Shown piece after piece: positions 44,322 through 54,327 of a stretch of DNA of 64,000 nt. The translations under genes were made by a program, and so were the position numbers. Origin of the DNA: Lysobacteraceae bacterium (GTDB lineage: Bacteria; Pseudomonadota; Gammaproteobacteria; Xanthomonadales; Xanthomonadaceae); NCBI GenBank assembly GCA_016789405.1, contig JAEUPQ010000040.1:124001-188000 (forward strand), given 5' to 3'. Within the stretch, counting starts at the first letter, position 1; every line of letters starts with the position of its first letter. The notes below the pieces were generated by a model. It ran no database searches and was not told the DNA's origin. It worked only from the letters and a program-made list of their open reading frames with translations.

Positions 44322-44555
44322 ATGACCCCCGACACCATCCGCCAGCTCATCGAACAGGGCCTGCCCGGCGCCCGCGCCCACGTCCAAGGCGACGACGGCG
44401 TGCATTTCGAGGCGCTGGTCATCTGCGAGGCCTTCCAGGGCAAGCTGCCGCTGGCCCGCCACCGCATGGTCTATGCGACCCTCGGCGACCTGATGGGCGG
44501 CGCGATCCACGCCCTGGCGCTCAAGACCGTGACGCCAGCCGAAGCCGGCGCCTGA
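44322..44555 (+). CDS. ibaG: BolA/IbaG-family iron-sulfur partner protein
   Basis: A 77-aa BolA-fold protein. The family markers are TPDTIRQLIEQGLPGARAHV, the HFEALVICEAFQGKLPLARH segment including the class-II KH-like loop, and MVYATLGDLMGGAIHALALK. BolA proteins pair with monothiol glutaredoxins and bind [2Fe-2S]; IbaG also answers to acid stress. The ATG at 44322 gives the standard length, while an upstream extension is Ala/Pro-rich and not conserved. Its place just before murA is conserved in proteobacteria. Confidence 0.92.
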   Translation: MTPDTIRQLIEQGLPGARAHVQGDDGVHFEALVICEAFQGKLPLARHRMVYATLGDLMGGAIHALALKTVTPAEAGA

Positions 44556-45866
<1,311 letters not shown>

Positions 45867-45927
45867 GTCGCGCGCCTGGCCGAAGTCGGTCCACTCCGTT
45901 TCCAAGAGCGATCAGGAGGATCTCGAA

Positions 45928-46389
45928 ATGGGCAAGTCGGCGTGTGTTTTCTCGATCACCGCGGTGTCGCTGCTGCTGTCTGCAGGTCAAGCGCACGCGA
46001 TGGAAACCTTTCGCGGCACGATCGAGTTGCAGGACGGCGAAGCGACGCTCCGTGGATGCGAGCGTGGCGCGAAGGCATACCCGCTCCGCGACGCGGAGCG
46101 CGTGAAGGCTGTGGCGCAGTTGCGCGCGCGGCCGGTGCCGCAGGGCTTCTGGTATGGCGAAGTGACCGGCGAGATCGATCGCGGCAGCGATGGCGAGGTG
46201 CTGACTGTTCTCGCGATCACCGGCCTGCGCCCCGGCATGGGCTGCGAACTTGCGGAGGCCGCGCGTGGCGGGCCGACTCCGCAGATGACCGGGCGCCCTT
46301 CATCGCGTCAGTCCGCGTCTGCGGCCGATTCGGCACGACTGGGCGATCAGGAGCCGTCCCGAGACCCGGCGGCGATCGGAGACGAATGA
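45928..46389 (+). CDS. Exported hypothetical protein
   Basis: A 153-aa protein with a clear signal peptide (FSITAVSLLLSAGQAHAMET) and a ribosome site AGGAGGA just upstream of ATG 45928. The mature part contains TFRGTIELQDGEATLRGCER, then GFWYGEVTGEIDRGSDGEVL, and ends in a disordered Ser/Asp/Pro tail. The two Cys residues (GCER; GMGCELAE) could form a disulfide. No family is recognised. The stop codon abuts a long hairpin. Confidence 0.75.
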   Translation: MGKSACVFSITAVSLLLSAGQAHAMETFRGTIELQDGEATLRGCERGAKAYPLRDAERVKAVAQLRARPVPQGFWYGEVTGEIDRGSDGEVLTVLAITGLRPGMGCELAEAARGGPTPQMTGRPSSRQSASAADSARLGDQEPSRDPAAIGDE

Positions 46390-46429
46390 CGCGTCAGGGA
46401 TGCCCGCCCAGCGGGATCGCCTGACGCGT
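46389..46429. terminator. Long two-part hairpin between convergent genes
   Basis: ACGCGTCAGG pairs with CCTGACGCGT, and inside it GAT-CCCGC pairs with GCGGG-ATC around a CCA loop, with one bulged G on each side. This gives about 18 base pairs. It starts on the last base of the exported-protein stop codon and lies 14 bases before the convergent DUF3108 gene ends. There is no T-run. It is a likely bidirectional terminator. Confidence 0.65.
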
Positions 46430-46443
46430 TCGATGCAGGGGCC

Positions 46444-47151
46444 TCAGCGCACGTTGGTGATGCGCAGGTCGATGTCGTCCTTGCCATCCTTGCGTTGCAG
46501 GATGCGGGCCGGCAGGGCAAGGCCCTCGACCACCCAGATCAACATCTGCTTGTTGCCGCTGCTGGCGACGAGGCGCGTGGCCGGGCGCGGTTTGCCGCCG
46601 ACGTTGACGGTGTCCTTGCCAGCGACGGTGAAGTTCATCGGTTTCGCGCGACCCTCGTCGACCAGGCGGTAGCGCAGTGGCTTGCCCGCATTGGCGTCGC
46701 GCGCAATCGCGAGATTGAGCAGCAGGCCGTCGACATCGCCTGCCTGCAGCGCCACGGGGCCAGCTCGCTCCGGTTTCACGTCGCCGGTCCAGCGTGCTTC
46801 ACCTGCAGCCCAGTCGTACACCGCATTGCGACGGATCTTCTTGATCAGCAGCAGCGAAGCGTCGGTGCCGGTCAGCGGCCGCAGGTCGCCATTCCTGTCC
46901 TCGAACACGGTGGTCTGCGTGAGCTGGGCCACCTTGTTCGCGATCTTCAGCGTGTATTTCCACTGGTTGCCGCCCTGCGGCTCGATGCTCATGTGGCCGG
47001 TGGCCGACAGGCCCATGTAGTTGGCTTCGTAGTCGGCGGTGAAAGGTTCGAGCGCGCGCGCCGGCATGGCGTACGTGCCGGCCAGCGTGCCGGCAACCAG
47101 GACGAGCGCGGCGAGCGGACGTGCATAGAGCGAGGGGGCAAGACGCGACAT
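46444..47151 (-). CDS. DUF3108 exported protein (copy 2)
   Basis: A 235-aa periplasmic protein with a signal peptide (PLAALVLVAGTLAGTYAMPA) and a DUF3108 beta-rich domain. Markers are EPFTADYEANYMGLSATGHM, TTVFEDRNGDLRPLTGTD, AVYDWAAGEARWTGDVKPER and WVVEGLALPARILQRKDGKD. The function of the family is unknown. It overlaps the preceding DUF3108 gene by one base (TGATG) and closely parallels it, so it looks like a tandem duplication. Confidence 0.88.
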   Translation of the reverse strand: MSRLAPSLYARPLAALVLVAGTLAGTYAMPARALEPFTADYEANYMGLSATGHMSIEPQGGNQWKYTLKIANKVAQLTQTTVFEDRNGDLRPLTGTDASLLLIKKIRRNAVYDWAAGEARWTGDVKPERAGPVALQAGDVDGLLLNLAIARDANAGKPLRYRLVDEGRAKPMNFTVAGKDTVNVGGKPRPATRLVASSGNKQMLIWVVEGLALPARILQRKDGKDDIDLRITNVR

Positions 47152-47933
47152 CAGGGGGTTCCTTCGTACTCGATGAGTTGCAGGTCGACGGCATCTTCGC
47201 CGTCTTCGCGTTGCAGGATGCGGACCGGCGTCGGGACGCCTGCGGCGACCCAGACGACGGTGTCGTCGTTGCCGCCGTTGGTGCGTGCGACGCGCAGGAC
47301 TTCGTAGCTGATCTCGCCGATCGTGACGGCTTCGCTCGCGCTCGCCACCTGGTAGATGTGGTCGCGGACGCGCCCGCCTTCGACGAAACGATAGCGCAGG
47401 ATGGCGCCGGGGCGGGCGTCGCGAATGATCGCGAGATTGATCAGCAGGCCGCTCATGTCGCCCGTCTGCAGGGGCACGGGCTGTTGGTGGCGTTTCTTGA
47501 GGTCGCCGCGCCATTGCGCGGTGCCCCGGGACCAGTCGTAGGTGCCAGTGCTGGTACGGCCCATCAGCAGACCCTTGCGCACGGTGCTCTGGCTGATCGG
47601 CCGGTAGCCTGCGGCGTCGGTCTCGAACACCGTGCTCTGCTGGACGTTGAGTCCGAGCACACCGGCCATGCCTTTCTCCCCTTCGATGCCGAGATCCACG
47701 CGCCAGCGCGGAGGGGCCTGGCGGACGACCTTCAGCGTCGCGCTGCCGGCCGCTTTGCCGCGATGGAGGGCGTGGTAGCGGGCGGAGAAGGGCTCCAGTG
47801 GCTGCGATGTGTTCGCCGGCTCCTGCAGCGAGCCATTCGCCGAACTGGCGGCGGCGTCCTGCGCGGCGCAAGGGCCGGCGAGGGCGAGCAAGAGGGCGAT
47901 GGCGGCGAATGGGCGCATGACGGCCGGGATCAT
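47151..47933 (-). CDS. DUF3108 exported protein (copy 1)
   Basis: A 260-aa exported protein with a signal peptide (RPFAAIALLLALAGPCAAQD) and the same DUF3108 layout as its neighbour: EPFSARYHALHRGKAAGSAT, STVFETDAAGYRPISQST, GTYDWSRGTAQWRGDLKKRH and WVAAGVPTPVRILQREDGED. It starts inside the purN stop (ATGA), so the purine operon reads through into the envelope-protein pair. Function unknown. Confidence 0.88.
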   Translation of the reverse strand: MIPAVMRPFAAIALLLALAGPCAAQDAAASSANGSLQEPANTSQPLEPFSARYHALHRGKAAGSATLKVVRQAPPRWRVDLGIEGEKGMAGVLGLNVQQSTVFETDAAGYRPISQSTVRKGLLMGRTSTGTYDWSRGTAQWRGDLKKRHQQPVPLQTGDMSGLLINLAIIRDARPGAILRYRFVEGGRVRDHIYQVASASEAVTIGEISYEVLRVARTNGGNDDTVVWVAAGVPTPVRILQREDGEDAVDLQLIEYEGTP

Positions 47934-48592
47934 GCAAGCCGCCGGTTGGCTCCCAGCTGAAGGGGGGCAGGCAAGGGCGCGCCATTCAGGTGCGGGCCGT
48001 CGGGCGCAAGCCGCAGGTGTCCCTCGGCGAGCATGCGGACGGTTTCGACCAGCAGCGGATGCTCGACGGCTTGGACGCGGGCGGCGAGGGTGCCGGCAGT
48101 GTCGCCAGGCAGGACCGGCACGCGGGCCTGGGCCAGCACCGGGCCGTCGTCGAGGTCTGCGGTGACGATGTGGACGCTCGCCCCGTGCTCGATGGCCCCC
48201 GCGTCCAGCGCCTGCTGGTGCGTGTGCAGGCCCTTGAAGGCGGGCAGCAGCGAGGGATGCAGGTTGATCATGCGGTTCGGTCGGCGCTCGATCTGTGCCG
48301 CCGTGATGATCCGCATGTAGCCGGCGCAGACGATCAGGTCGGCACTGGCGCCGTCGACGGCGGCGAAGAATGCCTCGTCGTGCGCCTCGCGCGTGGCGAA
48401 ACGCTTCGGTGGGACGACCGTGGTCGCGATTCCTGCCCCGCGCGCGCGCTCCAGCGCGAAGGCCTTGGCCTTGTCGGAGAAGACCCCGGCGATCTCCACG
48501 GCGAGATCACCCGCCGAGATGGCGTCGATCAGCGCCTGCAGGTTCGTGCCGGTGCCGGAGGCGAGGACGGCGATGCGAAAGGGCGCGCTCAT
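47930..48592 (-). CDS. purN: Phosphoribosylglycinamide formyltransferase PurN
   Basis: Third step of purine synthesis: formylates GAR with 10-formyltetrahydrofolate. The 220-aa product has IAVLASGTGTNLQALIDAIS, the catalytic segment YMRIITAAQIERRPNRMINL leading to HPSLLPAFKGLHTHQQALD (catalytic His), and VTADLDDGPVLAQARVPVLP. It is flanked by 4-base overlaps with the DUF2238 gene upstream and DUF3108 downstream. Confidence 0.97.
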   Translation of the reverse strand: MSAPFRIAVLASGTGTNLQALIDAISAGDLAVEIAGVFSDKAKAFALERARGAGIATTVVPPKRFATREAHDEAFFAAVDGASADLIVCAGYMRIITAAQIERRPNRMINLHPSLLPAFKGLHTHQQALDAGAIEHGASVHIVTADLDDGPVLAQARVPVLPGDTAGTLAARVQAVEHPLLVETVRMLAEGHLRLAPDGPHLNGAPLPAPLQLGANRRLA

Positions 48593-49224
48593 CGTGGACT
48601 CTTCTGACGCGGATGGCCGAGGGATGGCATCCGATCACGCCAGGGCCAGGTCGCGATCGCGCCGAGGGTGGCAAGCAGCATGTCCATGTGTGCATCCCAC
48701 ATGTCGCCCTGTTGTCCGTTGTAGGCCTCGGCCTGCTCAGGCGACAGCAGTAGCGCGATGGCCCATTCCAGCCACTCGTACAGCAGGCTGGCGGCCATGA
48801 TGGACAGCACTGCGAGCAGATGGGCATGGCCTGGGCCGATCGGCCACCGCTGGCGCGCATGCGAGGCCAGTGCAGTCGTGAAACACAGCCCGAACAGCAG
48901 GTGGATGAGCCGGTCGAAATGGTTGCGTTCCCAGCCGAATGCTAACTGCGGCGACCAGTCGAACACGGCACGGAACCACGCGTCGTAGGGCACGTTCGAG
49001 TACAGCCAGCGGGCTGCGACGCAGTGGATCGCGATGAAGGCGCAGATCGCGATGTAGTCGCCAGTGCGCATCGACCAGCGACGGTCGTGCAGGACAAGCC
49101 AGATCAGGCCGACGACGGTGAGCGAGCCATGCAAGGCCTGCTCGAGCGGCCAGAGCGGTTCGATCCAGGTGATCGCGAACACCGCGAGGGTGGACGCGAA
49201 AGCGATGCGCTTCGTGCTGGCCAA
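48589..49224 (-). CDS. DUF2238 (YjdF-like) inner-membrane protein
   Basis: A membrane protein of about 211 aa with six predicted helices (AFASTLAVFAITWIEPLWPL; LTVVGLIWLVLHDRRW; GDYIAICAFIAIHCVAARWL; FDRLIHLLFGLCFTTALASH; AHLLAVLSIMAASLLYEWLE). It has the family motif NGQQGDMWDAHMDMLLATLG. No ATG lies near the expected N terminus. The TTG at 49224, 9 bases past the purM stop, gives a length close to E. coli YjdF (209 aa). Function unknown. It is wedged between purM and purN. Confidence 0.82.
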   Translation of the reverse strand: MASTKRIAFASTLAVFAITWIEPLWPLEQALHGSLTVVGLIWLVLHDRRWSMRTGDYIAICAFIAIHCVAARWLYSNVPYDAWFRAVFDWSPQLAFGWERNHFDRLIHLLFGLCFTTALASHARQRWPIGPGHAHLLAVLSIMAASLLYEWLEWAIALLLSPEQAEAYNGQQGDMWDAHMDMLLATLGAIATWPWRDRMPSLGHPRQKSPR

Positions 49225-49232
49225 ACCCGCGA

Positions 49233-50291
49233 TCAGCCGATGCGGACGCGCTCGCCGTCGCCGGCGGCGACGACCTTGCCGATCGTCCAGTGCGGCAGTT
49301 CGAGGCGGTCGAGTTCGGTGCCGACGGCATCGACGGCAGCCTGCGGAACGATCAGCACGAAGCCGATGCCGCAGTTGAAGGTGCGCCACATCTCTTCGCT
49401 CGGCACGTTGCCTTCGCGCTGCAGCCACTGGAACACGGGCGGGAACGTCCAGGAGGATGCGTCGATGTCCAGGCCCAGGCCGTCGGGGACGACGCGGATG
49501 ATGTTTTCGGTCAGGCCGCCGCCGGTGATGTGCGCCATCGCGTGGATGTCGCCGCCGTGCGCGCCGCCCAGCAGTTCCAGAATGGGTTTGACGTACAGCC
49601 GGGTCGGCGCCATCAGCGCATCGACCAGCGTCGTGCCGTCGCCGAGGTCGTGGTCGGCCGGGCGGCCGGCACGGTCGTAGATGCGGCGGATCAGCGAGTA
49701 GCCGTTCGAATGCGGGCCGCTGGACGCGATCCCGATCAGCACGTCGCCTTCGCGCACCTTGGCGCCGTCGAGGATCTTGGACTTCTCGACGCCGGCGACG
49801 CAGAAGCCGGCGAGGTCGTATTCGCCCGGCGGGTACATGTCGGGCATTTCGGCGGTTTCGCCGCCGATCAGGGCGCAGCCGGACAGTTCGCAGCCCTTCG
49901 CGATGCCGCCGACGACCGACACCGTGGTGTCGACGTCGAGCTTGCCCGTGGCGAAATAGTCGAGGAAGAACAGCGGCTCGGCGCCCTGGACCAGCACGTC
50001 GTTCACGCACATCGCCACGAGGTCGATGCCGATGGTGTCGTGGCGGTTGAGCTGCTGCGCCAGCTTGAGCTTGGTGCCGACGCCGTCGGTGCCCGAGACC
50101 AGCACCGGTTCCTTGTACTTCGCGGAAAGGTCGAACATCGCACCGAACCCGCCGAGACCGCCCATGACTTCGGGGCGGAAGCTGCGCTTGACCAGGGGCT
50201 TGATGCGTTCGACGACTTCATTGCCCGCGTCGATGTCGACGCCGGCGTCGCGGTAGGTCAGGGCGGTGGGAGCGGAGGGGGTCTGGGTCAC
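49233..50291 (-). CDS. purM: Phosphoribosylformylglycinamidine cyclo-ligase PurM
   Basis: Closes the imidazole ring to make AIR in purine synthesis, using ATP. The signature [20 protein letters not shown] is near the N terminus, followed by [60 protein letters not shown] and [23 protein letters not shown] at 50291 gives 352 aa, close to E. coli's 345; the longer ATG frame (to 50525) adds a non-conserved stretch. It diverges from the DUF2066 gene across 152 bases. Confidence 0.95.
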   Translation of the reverse strand: MTQTPSAPTALTYRDAGVDIDAGNEVVERIKPLVKRSFRPEVMGGLGGFGAMFDLSAKYKEPVLVSGTDGVGTKLKLAQQLNRHDTIGIDLVAMCVNDVLVQGAEPLFFLDYFATGKLDVDTTVSVVGGIAKGCELSGCALIGGETAEMPDMYPPGEYDLAGFCVAGVEKSKILDGAKVREGDVLIGIASSGPHSNGYSLIRRIYDRAGRPADHDLGDGTTLVDALMAPTRLYVKPILELLGGAHGGDIHAMAHITGGGLTENIIRVVPDGLGLDIDASSWTFPPVFQWLQREGNVPSEEMWRTFNCGIGFVLIVPQAAVDAVGTELDRLELPHWTIGKVVAAGDGERVRIG

Positions 50292-50443
50292 GGCGGAGGC
50301 TGCGGGCGCGGGAAACCGCCATTGTACCGGCTGGGGGCGGGCTGGGCCTATGTCGGTGACGCCGGTGCGCCGTTCGTCGGGGCATGGAGCGGGGCAGTTG
50401 TGGCACCATTTCCGGCGTTGGCCAACGTCCGGGACGAAATACG

Positions 50444-51571
50444 ATGCGGCAGTCGAGGTGGTGGATGGTGCGCGGGATCGCGGGGCTGTGCCTCGCCATG
50501 GGCTTGCTGGCGGCATTGCCGGCACTGGCGCAGCGGGTCGAAGGCGATCGTGCCGGGGCCAGCGGCGTGTTCGAAGCCGAGGTCCCGGTGAACAGCCAGA
50601 CCGACACCGAGCGCAACAACGGCTTCGCCCGCGCGCTGGCGCAGGTGCTGGCCAAGATCAGCGGCGACCGTGCGGCCACGGCGCGCCCCGGTGTCGGCCA
50701 GGAGCTGCGCCGCGCCAAGGACTACGTGTCCAGCTACGACTACCGCCAGGACCAGGGCGTGTCCGCGACAGGCGCGCCGACCTTCCGTACGACGCTGATC
50801 GTGCGCTTCGACCAGGCCAAGGTCGAAGGCGTGATTTCTGCGCTGGGCCTGCCGGTGTGGCCGCAGCCGCGCCCCAAGCCGGTGTTGTGGCTGGCGATCG
50901 ATGACGGCAAGGGCCCGCGTCTGGTCGGCCTGAACCAGAGCAACGCCGCCCGCTCCATCCTCGACCGTGCCATCGAGCGCGGCTACCGCCTCGGCCTGCC
51001 CACCGGCAGTGCCGCGGAACTGGCGGCCGTCGGCGCCATCTGGCGTGGCGACAGCGGCGCGATTTCGCGGCTGTCCGCGCGCTACAGCCCGCCGATGCAG
51101 CTCATCGGCAAGCTCTATCGCAAGGGCGCCGGCTGGAAGGCCGACTGGGTCTTCGTCGACAGCGGTCGCGTACTCTCGAAGTGGTCCAGCGAGGAAGGCG
51201 ATGCCCGTCGCGCGATGGCCGCGGGTGCCGATGGCGCAGCCGATGCCCTGATCCGCCGCTACGCGCGGCAGAGCGGCGGCGCGGGCCCTGCGGGCAGCTA
51301 CCGCGTGCAGATTACCGGCATCGACAGCGCCGACGACTACATCCGCCTGATGTCGCACCTGCAGGAAATCTCCGTGGTGCGCAAGATCCGGCCGATCAGC
51401 GCGAGCCCCGATGGGCTGCTGCTCGAGCTCGACCTGGTGAGCGGCCTCCCGGGCTTCCGCCGCATGATCCAGGGACGCGGCATCCTGGTCGGCAGCGAAC
51501 CGGCTGCCGGCGCCGAAGACGGTGAGGCCACCACGGCGACGCCGGCCGTGCCGACCTTCGACCTGCGCTGA
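50444..51571 (+). CDS. DUF2066 exported protein
   Basis: A 375-aa protein with a signal peptide ([20 protein letters not shown] then AQ) and a DUF2066 domain. Markers are [60 protein letters not shown] and a C-terminal repeat-like [20 protein letters not shown]. The family is unassigned but is often found beside perM and hda in this order. ATG 50444 is preferred to one 20 codons upstream, because it starts the signal peptide. Confidence 0.88.
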   Translation: MRQSRWWMVRGIAGLCLAMGLLAALPALAQRVEGDRAGASGVFEAEVPVNSQTDTERNNGFARALAQVLAKISGDRAATARPGVGQELRRAKDYVSSYDYRQDQGVSATGAPTFRTTLIVRFDQAKVEGVISALGLPVWPQPRPKPVLWLAIDDGKGPRLVGLNQSNAARSILDRAIERGYRLGLPTGSAAELAAVGAIWRGDSGAISRLSARYSPPMQLIGKLYRKGAGWKADWVFVDSGRVLSKWSSEEGDARRAMAAGADGAADALIRRYARQSGGAGPAGSYRVQITGIDSADDYIRLMSHLQEISVVRKIRPISASPDGLLLELDLVSGLPGFRRMIQGRGILVGSEPAAGAEDGEATTATPAVPTFDLR

Positions 51572-51579
51572 GGATTGAA

Positions 51580-52815
51580 ATGACGACGGAATCGACACCA
51601 GCGGGAGTCCCGGGGCCGGGGCAGGGAGCGGGTCTGCCGCCCGGACAGGGGCCGGTGGAGGACATCGCCCGGTTCTTCCGTCGCCTCCAATGGGCACTGG
51701 TGTTCCTGGCCGCCGGAGCCTTGATCTGGGTGTTGACGCCGGTCCTCACCCCGTTCGCGGCATCGCTGCTGCTGGCCTGGCTGGGCGATCCGGTGGTCGA
51801 TCGCCTGGAAAAGCGAGGCTTCTCCCGCAACAGCGCGGTCGGACTCGTGTTCGGTGTGATGCTTCTGGTGCTCGTCCTGCTGGTGCTGGTGCTGATACCG
51901 CTCGTGCAGAGTCAGGTGGAAGTGCTGGCGCGCTCGATTCCGATCTACTTCGAATGGGTGGTGCGCACCGGCCTGCCGTGGCTGCAGGCGAAGACGGGCA
52001 TGGATGTGATGACCTGGCTCGATCCGGACTACATGCTGGACATGCTCAAGCGCAACTGGAAGGGGGCCAGCGGCATCGCCACGCAGGTGCTCGGCCTGGT
52101 GACGCAATCGGGTTTCACCGTGCTCGGCTGGGTCGCCAACCTCGTGCTGATCCCGTTCCTCACGTTCTTCTTCCTGCGCGACTGGGACCTGCTCGTGCAG
52201 CGTGCCGCGGCGCTCGTGCCGCGCGATCGTGTCGAAATGGTCGCCATTCTGGCGAAGGAATCCGACGCCGTGCTGGGCAGTTTCCTGCGCGGACAGTTCA
52301 TGGTGATGCTGGCCATGGGCGTGTTCTACGCATTGGGCCTGTGGCTGGTGGGTCTGGAAGTGGGTGTCCTGATCGGCATCCTCGGCGGCCTGCTCACGTT
52401 CATCCCGTACATCGGGCCAACGACGGTCCTCGTGGGTGGCGTCATCGCTGCACTGGTGCAGTTCGGCGACTGGCAGCACATCGTCGGCGTGCTCGCGGTG
52501 TGGGGCGTCGGCCAGCTGCTCGAAAGCTACGTCCTCACGCCGAAACTGGTGGGCGACCGCGTCGGCCTCAGCCCGGTGACCGTGGTGTTCGCGGTGATGG
52601 CCGGCGGCACGCTGTTCGGCTTCCTCGGCATGCTGCTGGCCTTGCCTGTCGCGGCCGTGGCGAATGTGCTGATCCGTCATGCGCACGGCCGGTACACGGC
52701 GAGCCGTTTCTATCTGGGCGAGGGCGCCACCGCGTCCAGGATCGAAGTCGCCGGTACGCATCACGCGCGTCCGCACGACACCGATGATACGTCCGGCCCG
52801 GCGAATCCCGCGTGA
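51580..52815 (+). CDS. AI-2E/PerM-family transporter
   Basis: A 411-aa inner-membrane protein with about eight helices, including LQWALVFLAAGALIWVLTPV, VGLVFGVMLLVLVLLVLVLI, NLVLIPFLTFFFLRDWDLLV and GVLIGILGGLLTFIPYIGP. The last holds the conserved family motif, and the C-terminal LAVWGVGQLLESYVLTPKLV is also typical. Members export autoinducer-2 or act as sodium/proton antiporters; the substrate here is not known. It follows DUF2066 by 8 bases and precedes hda. Confidence 0.9.
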   Translation: MTTESTPAGVPGPGQGAGLPPGQGPVEDIARFFRRLQWALVFLAAGALIWVLTPVLTPFAASLLLAWLGDPVVDRLEKRGFSRNSAVGLVFGVMLLVLVLLVLVLIPLVQSQVEVLARSIPIYFEWVVRTGLPWLQAKTGMDVMTWLDPDYMLDMLKRNWKGASGIATQVLGLVTQSGFTVLGWVANLVLIPFLTFFFLRDWDLLVQRAAALVPRDRVEMVAILAKESDAVLGSFLRGQFMVMLAMGVFYALGLWLVGLEVGVLIGILGGLLTFIPYIGPTTVLVGGVIAALVQFGDWQHIVGVLAVWGVGQLLESYVLTPKLVGDRVGLSPVTVVFAVMAGGTLFGFLGMLLALPVAAVANVLIRHAHGRYTASRFYLGEGATASRIEVAGTHHARPHDTDDTSGPANPA

Positions 52816-52839
52816 GCGAACCTGCGCGAGTGATCCTGC

Positions 52840-53550
52840 GTGAGTGACCCGAAGTCCCGCACCGCCTCCGCGCAACTGCCGCTGGCGCTGCGTTTTCCAC
52901 CCGATCAGCGATTCGAAACGTTCGTGGCCGCGCCTGATGGCGCGCTCGAGCAGCTGCGCGCGCTCGCGCGTGGCGAAGGCAGCAGCGTGTACGTCGCCGG
53001 TGCCGTTGCGACCGGGAAGAGCCATCTCCTGCTGGCCGCCTGCGCCGAAGCAGAGCAGGCAGGTCGTCGCGTCGCCTATCTGCCGATGCTTGCCGCTGCG
53101 GGCCGTTTGCGCGATGCGCTCGATGCGCTCGAGCAGGCGGATCTTGTCGCCCTCGATGGCATCGATCTGGTCGCGGGGGACCGCGAGGACGAAATCGCGC
53201 TGTTCGATGCGCACAATCGCGCCCATGACGCAGGGCGACGCATGCTGTACGCCGCGCGCGTGATGCCCGATGCCTTGCCGCTGACCTTGCCGGACCTGCG
53301 TTCGCGCCTGTCGCAGTGCGCACGCATCGCACTGGAGCCGCTGGACGATGCCGGCCGTGCCGACGTGCTTCGCCTGCGCGCGCACCGCCGCGGCCTGCAG
53401 CTCGACGATGCGGCCATCGACTGGCTGCTCAAACGCGTCGATCGCGACCTGGTCACGTTGACGGTATTGCTGGATCGTCTCGATCGCGAATCGCTCGCGG
53501 CGCAGCGGCGGCTGACGGTGCCGTTCCTGCGGCAGGTGCTCGGGGGGTGA
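52840..53550 (+). CDS. hda: DnaA regulatory inactivator Hda
   Basis: DnaA-related AAA+ protein of 236 aa that, with the DNA-loaded sliding clamp, stimulates ATP hydrolysis by DnaA (RIDA). The N-terminal clamp-binding peptide is QLPLALRF. The P-loop region is GAVATGKSHLLLAACAEAEQ, the Walker B region DLVALDGIDLVAGDREDEIA, and the arginine-bearing sensor LPDLRSRLSQCARIALEPL. The start is GTG at 52840, 24 bases after perM. It marks the left edge of an accessory cluster of small genes. Confidence 0.94.
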   Translation: MSDPKSRTASAQLPLALRFPPDQRFETFVAAPDGALEQLRALARGEGSSVYVAGAVATGKSHLLLAACAEAEQAGRRVAYLPMLAAAGRLRDALDALEQADLVALDGIDLVAGDREDEIALFDAHNRAHDAGRRMLYAARVMPDALPLTLPDLRSRLSQCARIALEPLDDAGRADVLRLRAHRRGLQLDDAAIDWLLKRVDRDLVTLTVLLDRLDRESLAAQRRLTVPFLRQVLGG

Positions 53551-53619
53551 GTGTGACGAAAGGCCGATGGTTCGTCTCCTGTCGTTGAAGAAACTTGCAT
53601 TGCCCGTAAGGCAGGTCAC

Positions 53620-53967
53620 ATGAACAGATGGCTCGCAATCGTCGCGTATCAATGCCAGGTCAACGGGGTGTCGACGGGCTCTGTCGACTTCCAGGTACGC
53701 TACTTCAATCTGTGTGACGCGGCCGATGTCGTGGCTGCGCTCCGCAGCGAACCGCCTCACGCGTATCGGAATCACCTCGATGAGATGGTAGTTTGGCCAA
53801 TCGTCGAGATTTTCGCTGTTGAACGTTTGAAGTCACACGCATCCGGCGATGAAGTCATCGGGTTCATTGCTGGCACAGAAGAGCTTGCTTCATTGGGAGG
53901 GCCGGATGCTGTGCAGCAGTTCACCCGAGGTGAACCTGGTTCGCGGGTCGGCACAATCCAGTCGTGA
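53620..53967 (+). CDS. Hypothetical protein, DUF4288-like
   Basis: A 115-aa protein that starts NRWLAIVAYQCQVNGVSTGS and continues with VRYFNLCDAADVVAALRSE, AYRNHLDEMVVWPIVEIFAV and a C-terminal tail. The pattern of a W near the N terminus, an AxDxxDV helix and a later VVWxIVEIF strand resembles DUF4288, small proteins often seen with immunity genes. No signal peptide. A probable ribosome site (AAGGCAGG) precedes the start. First gene of the accessory cluster; function unknown. Confidence 0.65.
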   Translation: MNRWLAIVAYQCQVNGVSTGSVDFQVRYFNLCDAADVVAALRSEPPHAYRNHLDEMVVWPIVEIFAVERLKSHASGDEVIGFIAGTEELASLGGPDAVQQFTRGEPGSRVGTIQS

Positions 53968-53974
53968 GTCACGC

Positions 53975-54322
53975 ATGGAAGATCTTTCTGCGAATGTGTT
54001 GGTCAACCGCTTGTCGGAGATATTTCCGGGGTTCTCCGCCGAATGGCTTGCGGACACGGAGGGTTCCACGTTCCCTGTTCTCTCGCTCCATTCCGTCTGC
54101 CAGTCATTTCTGCCGTTCGTCAGCGGCCTCGCTGCGACTGACAAGCAATGGTCTGCACTTGCCAGTCTGCTCAACGAAGAGGTGTCGGCTGGCGGAGACC
54201 GCGAAAATGCTGCGGCAACCTGTTTCCTGGAGCACTGCGGCCAAGTCGGTCTGGCAAGGAAATTGCGCCCTTTTCTTGATGAGGCGAGGCGCTCTTTGCA
54301 CGATCGGCAGCAGCGGTTGTAG
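53975..54322 (+). CDS. Hypothetical protein, DUF7674-like
   Basis: A 115-aa soluble protein: NVLVNRLSEIFPGFSAEWLA at the N terminus, then LASLLNEEVSAGGDRENAAA, CFLEHCGQVGLARKLRPFLD and a basic end. The pattern FVNRLxxxFPxF...CFLEHxxxxxLRPFL fits the DUF7674 family, which turns up beside toxin-immunity loci. ATG 53975 follows the preceding gene by 7 bases. The open frame upstream overlaps that gene in another frame. No toxin gene is adjacent. Confidence 0.6.
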   Translation: MEDLSANVLVNRLSEIFPGFSAEWLADTEGSTFPVLSLHSVCQSFLPFVSGLAATDKQWSALASLLNEEVSAGGDRENAAATCFLEHCGQVGLARKLRPFLDEARRSLHDRQQRL

Positions 54323-54327
54323 CATCC

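Noticed and set aside
51337-53775. 812-codon open frame antisense to DUF2066-perM-hda
   Set aside because: Spans three real genes on the other strand. The product is His/Arg/Gln-rich low-complexity sequence, as expected from high-GC shadow frames.
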